A stretch of DNA of 64,000 bases from Leptidea sinapis (Eukaryota > Arthropoda > Insecta > Lepidoptera > Pieridae), in contig NC_066269.1 of NCBI RefSeq assembly GCF_905404315.1, positions 4,836,001 through 4,900,000 on the forward strand. Reading direction: 5' to 3'. The translations under genes were made by a program, and so were the position numbers. The notes beneath the pieces are model-generated. The model was not told the origin of the DNA and made no database searches. It saw only the letters and a program-made list of their open reading frames with translations. Every line of letters begins with the position of its first letter. Position 1 is the first letter of the stretch. Of the stretch, positions 1 to 11,133 are shown piece after piece.

Positions 1-121
1 ATCAGACCGAAATACAGTAATGCTTATACAATACTGCTTCACGGCAGAAATAGGCGCCGTTGTGGTACCACCATCCCATAATATAGCCGGCATCCTGTGC
101 AAAGGAGCCTCCCACTGGTAA
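1..121 (-). repeat. SINE-A copy, cut by window edge
   Basis: This is the 5' part (in element sense) of the A-tailed repeat called SINE-A here, read on the minus strand. It carries the CAGTAATG and GGCGCC blocks and the GGAGCCTCCCACTGGTAA end seen in the fuller copies near 3.1 and 54.2 kb. The remainder lies outside the window. Confidence 0.8.
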
Positions 122-359
122 ACATAAAATAATGTAAACCTCAAATGCAAGATGCCGTTGGCTTTGAACTTCTTGAGTTAGTTGTTAAATATACTTAATT
201 ATGTGTAGTAATATTTACAATCATCTTAATATCATTTTATTAAAAAATAAACCAAAAACTGTCACGGCTTCGAATCCTGGCGGGTACAAGCCTTTGTGTT
301 ATGAATACGAATGAAATTAAAAATGTTAGTCCCAAATATGGATCTTTGATTTGATTCAA

Positions 360-545
360 ATCAAATAAAATCATTTTATTCAGGTCAAGAATATGACACT
401 TATTAATGTCAAAAGTTCTCTTTTCAATTTATATTTACCGCCACTTCGGAAAGGGTTGTACTTTAATGAGAAGAACTGGCAAAAAACTCATTGCCACTCT
501 TTTATATCAACATTTACAGCTACATCTTTGTACAAATTATTACAC
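360..545 (-). repeat. LINE 3' tail fragment
   Basis: The segment has the layout AAATCATTTTATTCAGGTCA, then TGTCAAAAGTTCTC, then CCGCCACTTCGG and AATGAGAAGAACTGGCAA. A degraded relative lies at 40640-40740. I take it as the 3' end of a non-LTR retrotransposon because its outer end carries short TTTGATT-type repeats. Family assignment is from memory of lepidopteran repeats, not a search. Confidence 0.5.
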
Positions 546-942
546 CATAATTAAATAAAGGTATTTTCAAAATATAATAACTTATAATTTAAAAACATGA
601 TTATATTTTGTAGTGTGTATATTTCTACTTAGTATGGCTTAATATAATGCGCAAAATTGGGTCAACTTTATTATAATTATATTTTTTTATTTGTTCTTAT
701 TCTAATATTTTTTATTTCTTATTTATAGGTAAGGTAACTAACGCCATCTAGTGAGCTACGATAGAAGAATGGATGGATGTGTGTTGAACATTAACGGACT
801 TACAAAAAATGGCCTGTATGATTGTAATATTGTTTTTGCTTTTTCACATAGTCGTATAAATGTCAGAATAATTTAATTGGCATTGAAGGAAAATTTATTT
901 CTTAGGTGACGTTTTTATTACAATACTTAAATAACTATGTAT

Positions 943-1135
943 ATTTTTTATGAGCCAAAGTGCGAGATGAGCAAGTGAATTACCTGATGGTAAGTGATAC
1001 GCCCTGCACATAATAATGTAGTGCCCCTCAGGATTATTGATTGAACCCAATTTCTTCTTAATTCTGAGCGGCATCGCTATTGCGCTCATTACTATCAATG
1101 AGGCATAAGATATTAAGTTACATATCGCATTAAAG
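943..1135 (-). repeat. Diverged SINE-A relative
   Basis: The order TTTTTATGA, GATACGCCCTGC, CCTCAGGATT, TTCTGAGCGGCAT, GCGCTC, ATAAGAT matches the 3' half of SINE-A with many substitutions. It is the most diverged copy in the window, or a related subfamily. Confidence 0.6.
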
Positions 1136-1284
1136 CCCTAAAAGGATAAGTGGTAATTTAATTTCAACTTTATTTTAATATTCAAGATTACATTATGTTT
1201 TTGTATCTAAAGCTATTATTTAAAATAAACAGATCACACTTACCTAAGCGCAGGGCCTTTATTTTGTTATTGAATAGGCTGGCA

Positions 1285-1430
1285 TTAGGCGGGCCTCGTT
1301 TCCCGTTGCCTAGCAACGGCTCATTGTGCCCGGTCGTAGCGTTACGTCAGGGCGGTTACAATCCCACGTAGCCCGCGCGCTCGCTACGTCGTAGTAGCCT
1401 ACGTGGCAAACAAACATTACGTCATCGTTT
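1285..1430. promoter_or_regulatory. GC-rich island with X-box and two CRE-like sites
   Basis: A GC-rich block in AT-rich surroundings contains GTTGCCTAGCAAC at 1305-1317. This fits the RFX X-box (GTNRCC, short spacer, RGYAAC) and is embedded in 7-bp inverted arms CCGTTGC/GCAACGG. Two TTACGTCA sites (1342-1349 and 1417-1424) fit CRE/ATF half-site extensions. The combination suggests a promoter or enhancer, but no transcript start or adjacent coding exon was recognised. Confidence 0.4.
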
Positions 1431-1991
1431 ACAGCCTTCAACACAACCATGTTTTTCACTTTATTTACTTACAATTACGAATTGTTTACTATCTTTTATT
1501 TCTATCTTGTTGTGCTTAACATTTTATGTGAATTGTCTCTGTATAAACAACACAATATATATTTTCAATATATATTCATTAATTCATATACTGTTTTCAA
1601 AATAGGATTTTAAATCACTTATTAAACGTCAAAATTTGGAAGGAATCCAGAAGTATATGCCACAGAACTGAAAAGGAATTAATTAATGGGTTAATAAATA
1701 ATTAAAACGCTACTGATTCTGGGATGTTGATACGTAACTCCTACGCGAATCTAACAACTACTTGGCAGGATCTAAGACGCCATTTTAGTTCTATTTATAG
1801 ATGAGGAAATCTGCCCCCTTTCAATGTAACAACGTGAGCGATCCGACGACATAATAATCATATAAGACATATTATTATATATGTTACATCTGATTTGAGA
1901 AAATCTATTGAAATAAACATTATTTTGCGATCTATAATTGACTTAATGTTAATTCCAGTAAGTTTTCTTAGTCTTCTTCTTAATCGGTCAC

Positions 1992-2266
1992 TTTTTTATG
2001 ACAATAAGGGACGGGATTGTAATTGATACGCCCTGCCCATTACAATAGTGTGCCGCTCAGGATTTATGAAAATCCCAGAAAATCTGATCGACAATACAAT
2101 TGCGCTCGTCTCCTTGAGACATAAGATGTTAAGTCTCGTTCGCCCAGTAATTTCACTATCTACGGCGCCCTTCAGACCGAAACACAATACGACAGAAATA
2201 TGCGTCGTTGTGGTACCCATAATCTAGCCGGCATCCTGTGCAAAAGAGCCTCCCACTGATAGTCGT
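1992..2266 (-). repeat. SINE-A copy with internal deletions
   Basis: The copy starts (plus view) with TTTTTTATGACAATAAGGGACG, then skips part of the GAGCAGGACGTTCAGCTGATG block. It runs to GCCTCCCACTGAT. The CAGTAATG hairpin region is also shortened. It abuts a LINE fragment at 2268. Confidence 0.8.
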
Positions 2267-2267
2267 C

Positions 2268-2456
2268 GTTGGTCTCCTTAGTTTTGTCTTGCACTGCCTC
2301 TCGCACGATGCTCGAACGTAAAGGCATAAAAGGCATTTAAATTTATTTATAGATAATGCCTGAACAGTGGCTGGGACTTTATTATAGAAGTGTATACATT
2401 TACCCTTAAAGCTATTATGTATCTTATGAAGCCTACTAGAATAAGTTACAAGCAAT
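2268..2456 (-). pseudogene. LINE ORF2 C-terminal fragment (FYNKVP type)
   Basis: On the minus strand this encodes HNSFKGKCIHFYNKVPATVQ followed by INKFK. This is the recurrent C-terminal motif of a Jockey/CR1-type non-LTR retrotransposon seen in intact order at 57355-57470. It is 5'-truncated and runs out of frame towards 2270. Confidence 0.7.
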
Positions 2457-3112
2457 CCCTTATTTCTAGTATTATAATAATGAAAATCACTATTAAGAGG
2501 AAAAAAGGTGAGGATTTTTGTGAACGTATATTAAATTTTCATAAATGTACTGAGAATGAACAGTCATAATATTTATTTGTTTAAATTTTTCTTTGAGAGA
2601 CTGTCTATAACCAACCAGTAGAGTATTTTTGGCGGTTTGTGGCATTGCGGAAGCACTCCATCTCTACACTCTTCAGTTGTCTAGGTCACTGCTTTGATCA
2701 GTTTTGTCCTTCACGTGGGTGAGCGTACTCTCGCTCTCTTCTCCTCCAGCACCAGCATTCAACCGCACAGCTAAGCTTAACGTTTTGAACTAAATTTGCT
2801 TTTTTTTGTTTGTTTCCAACCTATATCTATTGTTTAAATAATCTGATCTTAGCACCTAAAATATTATTATTTTTATGCGGCGTATTTTGGTGTGATTTTA
2901 ATGTCCGGTGACTCAAAGTATTTCATGGTCACAATGCAAATCGAACAAAAATAATAATTCTTTGCAGCAATATTTTGTCAGTATAATTTTGATAGAGAAA
3001 TATATATATCATAAGATCTAAAAATTGTCGTTTTCTACAATATTTTCTATGATATTTCGTGACCTTGCTAACTACTATTTTGTGTCAATTAATTTTAATT
3101 TATAGGTTATCG

Positions 3113-3428
3113 TTTTTTTTTTATGATAATAAGGGACGAAACGAGCAGGACGTTCAGCTGATGGTAATTGATACGCCCTGCCCATTACAATGCAGTGCCG
3201 CTCAGGATTCTTGAAAAACTCAAAAATTCTGAGCGGCACCACAATTGCGCTCGTCACCTTGAGACATAAGATGTTAAGTCTCATTTGCCCAGTAATTTCA
3301 CTAGCTATGGCGCCCTTCAGACCGAAACACAGTAATGCTTACACATTACTGCTTCACGGCAGAAATAGGCGCCGTTGTGGTACCCATAATCTAGCCGGCA
3401 TCCGGTGCAAAGGAGCCTCCCACTGGTA
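3113..3428 (-). repeat. Near full-length SINE-A copy with target duplication
   Basis: In element sense (minus) it begins TTACCAGTGGGAGG and ends CTTATTATCATAAAAAAAA. Flanks read AAACGAT on the 5' side and (A)ACGAT after the A-tail, consistent with a short target-site duplication. Internally it holds an imperfect stem formed by GTGCCGCTCAGGATT and AATTCTGAGCGGCAC. The A-tail sets the strand. No tRNA, 5S or 7SL head was recognised, so the RNA of origin is unknown; a LINE 3' UTR origin is the alternative. Confidence 0.85.
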
Positions 3429-3884
3429 AATCGTTTACGGTTACTGCGACATGATTTATCATTTTATACCTAAATAGATAATGTACATAAATGTGTACAT
3501 ACCTAGAGATATTTTTTAAAACTAAAGTTAAGCTATGCTAAAATGCTTGAGAAATAAAAACATGACCTCTACCAAGACGCAGCTGTTATTATTACAAATA
3601 ATTTTGTAGCAAAAAATATATATAATATTGTTAAACTATTTTAGTTCCGACTAATTATTTCGCGATTTTCTAAAGGAACTAAAATGTGGTCAACACTTTA
3701 ATCTTTATTGTACTACAAAAAGATTTTGTTGCTGAGTCTTACTCAGAAATACTCGATAAAAGTATTTGCGTTATGTATACAAATTCTAGTTATATGAAAG
3801 TATACTGAAATTTTCATGAATGTAGATTTATTTCGGTAATATAATACGGAAATCAGTTATAAACAAACAGCGTACGGTGTCAGG

Positions 3885-4060
3885 CACCGCGAGTCACGCA
3901 GGGCGGCGCCCTATCGATCGTGTAGCGCGTACTACGCAGCCCTGCCTCCCGCCCGCACCCCTACATCCACGCCCGCGCCTTCTACCCGCGAAGCCTTATT
4001 ACGCACCCACGTGGCGCTGTTGTTACCAATTAACACTCCATGCTGCGACCCTTGTTTGTA
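3885..4060. promoter_or_regulatory. GC-rich island
   Basis: A stretch rich in CpG and C-tracts (GGCGGCGCCC, CCCGCCCGCACCCC) stands out from AT-rich flanks. A 72-residue open frame here has low-complexity composition and no recognisable domain. It may be a promoter or non-coding first exon; nothing more can be said. Confidence 0.25.
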
Positions 4061-4523
4061 GAGATTGTGTGTCGAACACACTGGGACAGTTATAGTTTGT
4101 TAAATCTAAGGACATGTGTAGACTTGCTTAACTATTTTATTATGTATTATATTAAATATTTTATTTAAGCAATATTTTATTATTATAACATTAGCAAGTA
4201 CTTTCATATTTAATACTATGAATTTTTGGCACTCATTAAAAGTATAGCTTAAGGCTACCTTATAATATACCAAACACTCAAATTCTAAAACTTTAATTTA
4301 AATAAAAATATCCAAAATAATATACAAATAACTTCTATTATTCTGTACTAGAATAATATCTAGTATAATTTAACACCAACTTAATGTGGCACGAGCTAAT
4401 TTTAAACAGTTGAATCATTCAAATAGAAATGTTTCTTTGAAAATGTCGACTTCTACTACGGACAATATAGCATCATATTTATTTATTTATTAGGAGAACA
4501 CATACATAAATACTTATATACAA

Positions 4524-4848
4524 CAAGCTGACCCGACAGACGTTGTTCTGTGCATATTAAATAAAATACTGTTTTTTATGAACTTGTCAATAATATTTCA
4601 TAATGTCGTCAAATATGCCCCATGTTGTTACGATGAAATTGTTTCACAGCAGAACTGTCAAACCGTGCGTCAATAAATTCTCTCATAGAAAATATGTCCA
4701 TACAAAATAATTATTAGAAATAAAAATAATTATGGCTCCTAAATCGAAATAAAAACTATCCTATCTCTCAAGTTGGACTAAACTGCACTTCATGAAGAAA
4801 TCCTCAATAAAATCCGTTCAATAGTTTAGGTGTTCACTGGGAACAAAC
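4524..4848 (-). mobile_element. Helitron-like element, 5' end lost
   Basis: Read on minus it ends CAGAACAACGTCTGTCGGGTCAGCTTG, with CAGA/TCTG forming the short terminal hairpin and CTTG replacing the usual CTAG. The body (TTTGACAGTTCTGCTGTGAA, ATAGGATAGTTTTTATTTCG) matches the copies at 22670 and 23816. The 5' terminus is missing and the sequence switches directly into SINE-A at 4849. Confidence 0.75.
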
Positions 4849-5110
4849 GCTGATGGTAATTGATACGCCACGCCCATTACAATGCAGTTCCGCTCAGGAT
4901 TCTTGAAAAACACAAAAGTTCTGAGCGGCACTACAACTGCGCTCGTCACCTGGAGACATAAAATTTAAAGTCTCATTTGCCCAGTAATTTCACTAGCTTC
5001 GGGGCCCTTCAGACTGAAACAAAATAATGTTTACACATTCACGTTTACACGTTCATTCGCTTCACGGCAGAAATAGGCGCAGTTGTGGTACCCATAATCT
5101 AGCGGGCATC
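4849..5110 (-). repeat. SINE-A copy truncated at both ends
   Basis: It starts within the GCTGATGGTAATTGATACGCC block and stops at ATAATCTAGCGGGCATC. The A-tail and TTTTTTATGA end are missing because the copy is fused to the preceding Helitron-like sequence. Confidence 0.8.
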
Positions 5111-5569
5111 GTTCCCTAAAAAACTTATCAACTAACGTACTTATTATATGACAACCATACGGGTATGGATTTTTTAAATCTCGTTATATACACGCATGTT
5201 TCATGTTACGTGTTATCTAAGACGTTCCTAATTCTCTGGATGACGAGGCGAGGCGATGCGAAGCGACGATGGCACGCTAACCGCAGCGAGCACTGCACTT
5301 ATCATTTCTTCATTACATCTGCGTTATCTCACGGCTCACAACTCGCTAGGGCTGCCACCGTGCACTTTTCGTCTCAAGTATTTTCTATTTTATCACGATG
5401 TAATAATTAATTAAATTAAATATAATTAACTGTTTGTTAACACTTTATTTTGCAATTTTTTGCTTTCTGTATGTATAATAATACTAATGTTGAAACAGCC
5501 ATGGCTAACGGATTACAAAATTATTATTAATGCAAAATGGACTGTATTACACATATATTTTTGGAAGAA

Positions 5570-5930
5570 CGACAACCGAACGCACGGGTCACCAAGTATT
5601 AAGTAATCACCATCAATTGATCACACTTGCGACATGTCAGGAATACCAGGGGCCTTTTTTTTAAAAAGAGCGTACTCCTAATAACGCCTTACAAGTACAC
5701 GTGTTGTATCGTCCTGGAATCACTGCTCGAGGAAGCTCTCTCCCTGTTCATTTGTGCGTGGTTCCTGAAAAGTAAGTTCCTTGAAAATAGCATTCTGTAG
5801 GAAAGCCACATCTAGATGGCATGTAGTAGAGCAAAGGGGTAATTCAGTGGCAGGAATTAAGTCAAACAGTTCTTCGGAACACTCCCCGTGATAGAAGGCA
5901 CAGAATTAAGTGATTCTCTATATAACTCCA
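5570..5930 (-). repeat. LINE 3' end fragment
   Basis: Minus-strand reading gives the region after ORF2 of a LINE: a decayed RYNTCTC-like stretch, then GGTGATTACTTAATACTTGG, GTGACCCGTGCG. This is the same order as the better-preserved LINE end at 50430-50613. The 5830-5930 part (GTCAAACAGTTCTTCGGAACACTC) belongs to the same repeat as far as I can judge. Confidence 0.5.
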
Positions 5931-7509
5931 ACTGGTCGAATCGATCACTGACTGACTAATAAAAAACTAAAAAAAATATATATAATAAATATTTATAGAA
6001 AATAGTAACGCCCTTCAATTGAGTTTTAATTGTAGGAAAAAGATTTCCACTTTAAAACAAATTTTATACCTATTTTGGTTTGGTGACATAACACTCGGTC
6101 TTAGTGTAAACGTTAAACTGCAAAACACACGTTTCATCCATGATTTTTGATGACCCCCATCGTTGAAAATTAATAAACAGCTGGGCTACCTAAATATTAT
6201 TATGATAATAATAGATGGATGCAATTTAAATCAATTATTCTAAATTCTATTTTCACTTTTAATTACACAAGTGTGTGGTAACCCTACATGCAAGTGACGC
6301 AGAGTCGCGGAGTTGCATGCGCGGGCGCAGTGAAAGTACTTTCGCGAGCCCGACGGCCCGGTCGCCGACCCCGCACGAAACAAACCCATACGCGCAAGCG
6401 GGACGCACGTAGTTTTCTCAGGAAAGCCGTGAAAAGCAGAAAGTGAGCCCACGAGGAAATCGCTGGCGACTCTAAACATTTTATGTTCGTCTTTACGATG
6501 TTATAAAATGGTTTATTGTTAAGCCATTGTTTGTGCGCGCAGTTTTCTGAGCTTTTCTATATTATACCTATCCCATTTAGAGTTCAGCTGTACTTGCATG
6601 AGTTTATTAATACTGTGCGCTTGTTTTTACACCTGAAATGATAACCTCTCTCAATGTATACTACACGATTTCTACAAAACACAACAACCTGCAAACAGCT
6701 TAAGAAATTATCAAATTTTAAGTGAAATGTCATCCCATATTATAGTGTTATAGTTATTATTTTGTCATCTCTGTTTATGATATAAAATCACATTACCTTA
6801 ATGACTGGTTTTTGAATGAAAGAAGAGGACAAATGAGCCATTAAATATAACAATAATAAAAAAAACTTTTACACAAAAACAAAACGTATAAATACAGTTA
6901 CAACTACGCGCGTTTTAATCATAAGTTATTCGATTTTGGGATATACGTCGTATACTTTTGAACTTGTAAATAGCATGGTATGGTCAGATATGGTGCTTGT
7001 AATAGGGCTGAAATCCCTATTTAAGCTTACCTTTGATATATAATAATCATGATCACATTTACTTGGATACGGTCTTTAGGTATAGGTATAGATAGTCTTT
7101 TAGGGATAGAGAATACGAGTGTAAACCATTTGAGTATAAGATTGTCTTTTTAATATAGCATGATTCTGACTTTATATATTTCCCTTTAAAATCTGTAGGT
7201 ATTCTGTGGTAACATTTACAGAAAAATGCTGGTCACTTTCTGTTGTTTGGTGAAAGGTCTGTCAGCATTATTTCGATCACGGAGGTTTCATGTTTGGTGC
7301 AATAGGTAGTCTGTTTGGCAGCAAACTGCAGCCTATAAATAATTTATTTATCTTTCCGTTTCCAAGATCAAATATTACTTTAGAGTACGTACTCTCGGTC
7401 GAGTGTGTTTGAATGTGTTAAAAGAAGCAAAAAAACACTCCAGTTATGAACGTGAATAAATAATAATAAATTGACTTAATTGAATTAAGTAATGATGTGA
7501 TACAATAGA
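5931..7509. other. No gene recognised; GC-rich patch 6260-6460
   Basis: Mostly AT-rich unique-looking sequence. At 6260-6460 a CpG-rich patch (CGCGGGCGCAGTG, GACGGCCCGGTCGCCGACCCC) could be a promoter or UTR. Around 6865-6930 there is a diverged copy of the CACAGTTACAATTACACGCG repeat also found at 15365 and 28265. Confidence 0.4.
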
Positions 7510-7940
7510 TGCACAATGCGGAACAGTGTTATTAAATGAAGTGTCGTGTGTGCGGGCAATCACAGACGAGGAAGTGCGGGTGAAAGCCGACGCGGTTGTC
7601 ACGCTGGGAATCGCTACGAGCTTCTACCGCCGCTGTTCTAGAACTACGACTATGTTTTGGAAACTATGTCAGAAAAATACACCCTGTTGCTATAGAACGG
7701 TCGCGGAGCAAAGAGAATTGTGGACTTTGACCTTTTATTGCGAATTTTTGAAGTGGAGACTTGTTTAGACCCGTTGGGCACTTATTTATTATGGTAGGGT
7801 AAAATCTTATGGATTCGCGTCACCAACATGCTCATGACTGGAGCATGCGATAAATAAATAATTAAAAAATAAAAATAAATATATATAGTTAGACACTTTT
7901 TGGCTGGGTGTAATCTCGTGGGTTCGCGTCACTGTAATGC
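7510..7940. other. GC-richer segment followed by an imperfect duplicated motif
   Basis: 7526-7768 is an 80-codon open frame with no recognisable domain. Downstream, the phrase GGATTCGCGTCACC (near 7813) recurs as GGGTTCGCGTCACT (near 7920) about 110 bases later, each preceded by a GGTAGGGTAAAATCT or GCTGGGTGTAATCT form. This looks like an old tandem duplication inside an unidentified repeat. Confidence 0.3.
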
Positions 7941-8109
7941 TTATGGCAGTATATGTGAAACTGAAAGGATTTAGTGAAAAGTTCAATGTGTATATACTGT
8001 GAATTGTTGAAATAGTGTTTTCGTTTGATTAATATATTATTGTAAATAAGTTTATAAAATAAAAAGAAATTAATAATGTTATATATTGTATTAAATATAA
8101 AATGAAAAC

Positions 8110-8233
8110 GGCCTGATGAGAAACCTCATGGTCGCTCAGACGGCAATGGAGAGGGCTATGCTCGGAGTTTCCCTGCGAGATCGAAACAGACATAAGGAGA
8201 TTCGTAGGAGAACCAAAGTCACCGTCATAGCCC
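8110..8233 (+). pseudogene. RTE-type reverse transcriptase fragment
   Basis: The frame reads MRNLMVAQTAMERAMLGVSL and then RDRNRHKEIRRRTKVTVIAQ. This is the thumb-region segment of lepidopteran endonuclease/reverse transcriptase elements (RTE type, by recall), normally followed by IAKLKWQWAGHIARRTDGRW. Here the sequence leaves the LINE at about 8233 and enters a Helitron-like element, so it is a short stranded fragment. A homologous fragment lies at 13530-13625. Confidence 0.8.
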
Positions 8234-8476
8234 AAATGTATAACCACACGACCCATAATTATTTTTACTACCAATATTTGTTACGTATGGACATATTTTC
8301 TATGAAAGAATTTATTGACGCACGCTTTGACAGTTCTGCTGTGAAACAATTTTATTATAACAACAGGGAGCATATTTTACGCAATAATTCTTGAGGTTAT
8401 AAAATATTATTGACAAATTCATAAAAAAATGTTATTTTATTTATGTGTACAGTACAACGTCTGTCGGGTCAGCTTG
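8234..8476 (+). mobile_element. Helitron-like element, 3' portion
   Basis: It runs from the CCCATAATTATTTTTACTACC block through a TTTGACAGTTCTGCTGTGAA segment to ACGTCTGTCGGGTCAGCTTG. The terminal CTTG is followed by T, the expected insertion side. The 5' end is replaced by the RTE fragment at 8233. Confidence 0.8.
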
Positions 8477-8805
8477 TACGCAAATATATTATAACTCGTA
8501 TAGAAGAATGACAAAATTAGCAAATTAACTTAATAATAACTTGTAGTTTCACAAACTGTTCCTGAACAGTAAACGGTCATGTCGCTTCGGTACTAACTAT
8601 AATCCCCAACCAATAGAAAATTAAGTTACTTATACTAAATAAGGATTATCGCCTACACAATTTCGTATGAGGCTTACGACAATTTAATTACTTAATTTCG
8701 ATTTATATAGGCTTCTGTTACTCATTGGGAGTAAATTAAAAACCTGCCAAGTGGGCGTCGCAGTCCGAAGGTTCCATACCCTCGTACAATATATAACGCT
8801 ATACA

Positions 8806-9220
8806 CTTAGATTAAGGATTGGTCTCCGCTGCGCTCCAACTAGATACCGCAGGCGTAGTCGCAAAGTGCAGTAACTAATACTACGCCCAAGTGGGCGAAC
8901 TAGAGCCAGTCTCAAACAATGTATGACGTTGACATGCCACATGTTGTGTTAAACTTTGATAATAGTTGAAACTAGAATGCTGTGTTTCGTAGCAAAATTT
9001 ACTACAGTAAAAATAATACTACAAGAAATAGGAAAGACACTGGGATTACATATCAAAAGTAAAATGATACGAAGCGTATATCACAATATTTGAAAGATAC
9101 CATTGAGTGTCAAGATGCCACACACACAAGCATCTAATAGTTGCCGTAATAAAAAAGCTATTGTTCTTAGGTAGTGCGGCATCTAGTTGGAGCGCAGCGG
9201 AGACCAATCCTTAATCTAAG
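8806..9220. mobile_element. MITE with 40-bp terminal inverted repeats (family A)
   Basis: The element starts CTTAGATTAAGGATTGG and ends CCAATCCTTAATCTAAG. The two ends match for 40 bp without mismatch and weakly beyond. Flanks GCTATACA (8798-8805) and GCTATATA (9221-9228) look like an 8-bp target duplication with one substitution. A second copy is at 58519-58888. The interior has no transposase. Superfamily is unassigned; 8-bp duplications would fit hAT. Confidence 0.85.
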
Positions 9221-9327
9221 GCTATATACTAATTTTAAAATACTTTCTAAAAAAACTCTTCAATAGGGCGAAATTATTGAGCCAATGATGATGCAACTAC
9301 TGTACTCAATAAATCTCAAAACAAATC

Positions 9328-9445
9328 TAATTTATAAACGATGTGGGAGTCGAGCCCGCGACCTTTCGCGTTCCGTGCGAGTGCTCTTCCACTGAGCCAA
9401 CCGTTCGAGTGACGAATCGTTCGACAAATACCACAAGTTTGCATA
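9328..9445 (-). repeat. tRNA-derived SINE, head region
   Basis: Minus reading: GGCTCAGTGGAAGAGCACTC, then GCACGGAACGCG, then AGGTCGCGGGCTCGACTCCC. These are box A, anticodon-arm-like and box B positions of a tRNA-like domain. Box B is slightly altered. The leader and tail have mostly decayed. Confidence 0.8.
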
Positions 9446-9879
9446 CTTTTGGTTATAGAGGCTTTAAGCTTTTGTACGATACAAATTTGTAGCACTCTAC
9501 TTCAATGGCAAATAAAAAATAAAGCCTTTAATATAAAAACTTCAATTTAAACTTGTAGAGTTAACACGTTGATTACAGATAACCTGCAAATAACGATTGT
9601 GGTTTCAATTCCTTGCCTAGAAAACAATTTTCGTGTTTGTGATTCTGATGGTATAATATATCAATAGAGATAATTTGATTCGGAGTGTACAGAGTTCTGT
9701 TCGTAACTAATCCTAAACAATTTGCATTATGTGCACCGATTTCCATATAATATTTACAATCCACACTAATAAATAAAAAAAAAAACGGGTCCACCAACAC
9801 TCCACCAAACCCATCAAAAATTTGCGACGAAAACGATGGCTGGTCCATGCGTCAAGTCGTGAACGAGTGCTGCTTGTGG

Positions 9880-10290
9880 TGGTAAACCTGTTATAGTTAA
9901 TAAATCATTTATTTGTTTGATACGATAACTAATTATGACAGTAATCACGACCAGTTTTAATTCATTGTTTGTGTAAGGATGTTCATGAAGCACCCTTACA
10001 CAAACGATGAATTAAAACTCTATGCATCAAATATACGATAATTTATAGTTGTACATTTTATTTTTTATTTCTTTTTATGAAATATTTGATATTTTTAAAG
10101 CTTTTTCACTGAACATGATTCATATATTGGATTCAACACCTTACAAGTATTATACCCATTGATTTAAAAGAGTAGCTGTTGAGTTTCATGTATGTTCTTC
10201 TCACGAGCTCTACTTACGAATATATGCTATATTCGGTAATTGAAATTAAATATTTAGAATGACAATTCAAAAGCGCTTAGTTTAAGCCAG
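9880..10290 (+). repeat. LINE 3' UTR family copy (uninterrupted)
   Basis: From CCTGTTATAGTTAATAAATC to CAATTCAAAAGCGCTTAG this copy is collinear with 35655-36690 (interrupted by two SINE-A insertions), and its 3' part is collinear with 32805-32910. The shared 3' end TTCTTCTCACGAGCTCTACTT is typical of a lepidopteran LINE tail. It contains a 25-bp inverted repeat (9954-9978 with 9994-10018) that the other copy lacks. Confidence 0.65.
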
Positions 10291-10296
10291 TTTACA

Positions 10297-10586
10297 CCAG
10301 TAGGACGCACCTTTGCACAGGATCCTTGCTAGATTATAGGTACCACAACGGTGCCTTTTTCTGCCGTGGAGCAGTAATGTGTAAACATTATTGTGTTTCG
10401 GTCTGAAGGGCGCCGTAGCTAGTAAAATTACTGGGCAAATGATACTTAACATCTTACGTCGCAATGTGACGAGCCTGCGCTCGTAGTGCCGCTCAGAATT
10501 TTTGGGTTTTTCAAGAATCCTGAGCGACACAAGTACCATCAGCTGAACGGCCTGCTCGTTTCATCCCTTATTGTCATAAAAAAGCC
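10297..10586 (+). repeat. SINE-A copy
   Basis: It begins ACCAGTAGGACGCACCTTTG and ends CCTTATTGTCATAAAAAAG. AAGCC occurs both just upstream (AAGCCAGTTTAC) and directly after the A-tail, a possible target duplication. The CATTGTAATGGGCAGGGCGTATCAA block is deleted. Confidence 0.85.
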
Positions 10587-10754
10587 GATTGGAATAAATT
10601 ATATTCGACTTTTCACTTTGACTTCGGTTTTCGTAAGTTACTGCTGCTGTAAGCGACATATTACCACTGTACACAGCCGGTTAACTAGCAGTGAGAAATG
10701 GTGAAGGAATCTGAAAGCGCATTACACGTGTCTGTGAGCTGCATCTATTTGCAG

Positions 10755-10910
10755 TAAATGGGTCAAGCCGTTCCCAACTTAGCGGCAATAACGAGTACAA
10801 AAAGAGTAAAACGCACCTCCCGCCCCGCGCGGCGCCGCCCGCTGTCCGTTCGACTATCGTACCGCTTGCCATATATAATTAACCGAGTCCAGTTCTGTTC
10901 ATATCGTTTC
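10755..10910. promoter_or_regulatory. GC-rich block followed by TATATAA, possible core promoter
   Basis: CCCGCCCCGCGCGGCGCCGCCC (about 10820-10842) precedes TATATAA at 10872-10878, with CCAGTTC about 18 bases further on. The order is that of an insect TATA promoter on the plus strand, but the initiator is weak and no coding exon follows that I recognise. Confidence 0.3.
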
Positions 10911-11133
10911 ATCTTCATAAACATTTGCCGTATCAATTTAAACGAAAATTTGGTCTTTACATTATGATGCCCTTGTGCATGACATTTTTTTACCAACATA
11001 TTAGAATTCTTTGATAATATTGCCAGCACTGAGCTTAGTTAGCGTAAATCAAAATAATCTTAGATACATTGGCACATTAGCAAATTTTCTGTAAACTGTG
11101 ATGATACAATGTTGAAAACCCGGAACAAACAAT

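Noticed and set aside
9573..9848. 91-codon minus open frame
   Set aside because: No domain or splice support; it ends next to a LINE tail and includes an A-rich low-complexity stretch. Treated as chance or LINE debris.
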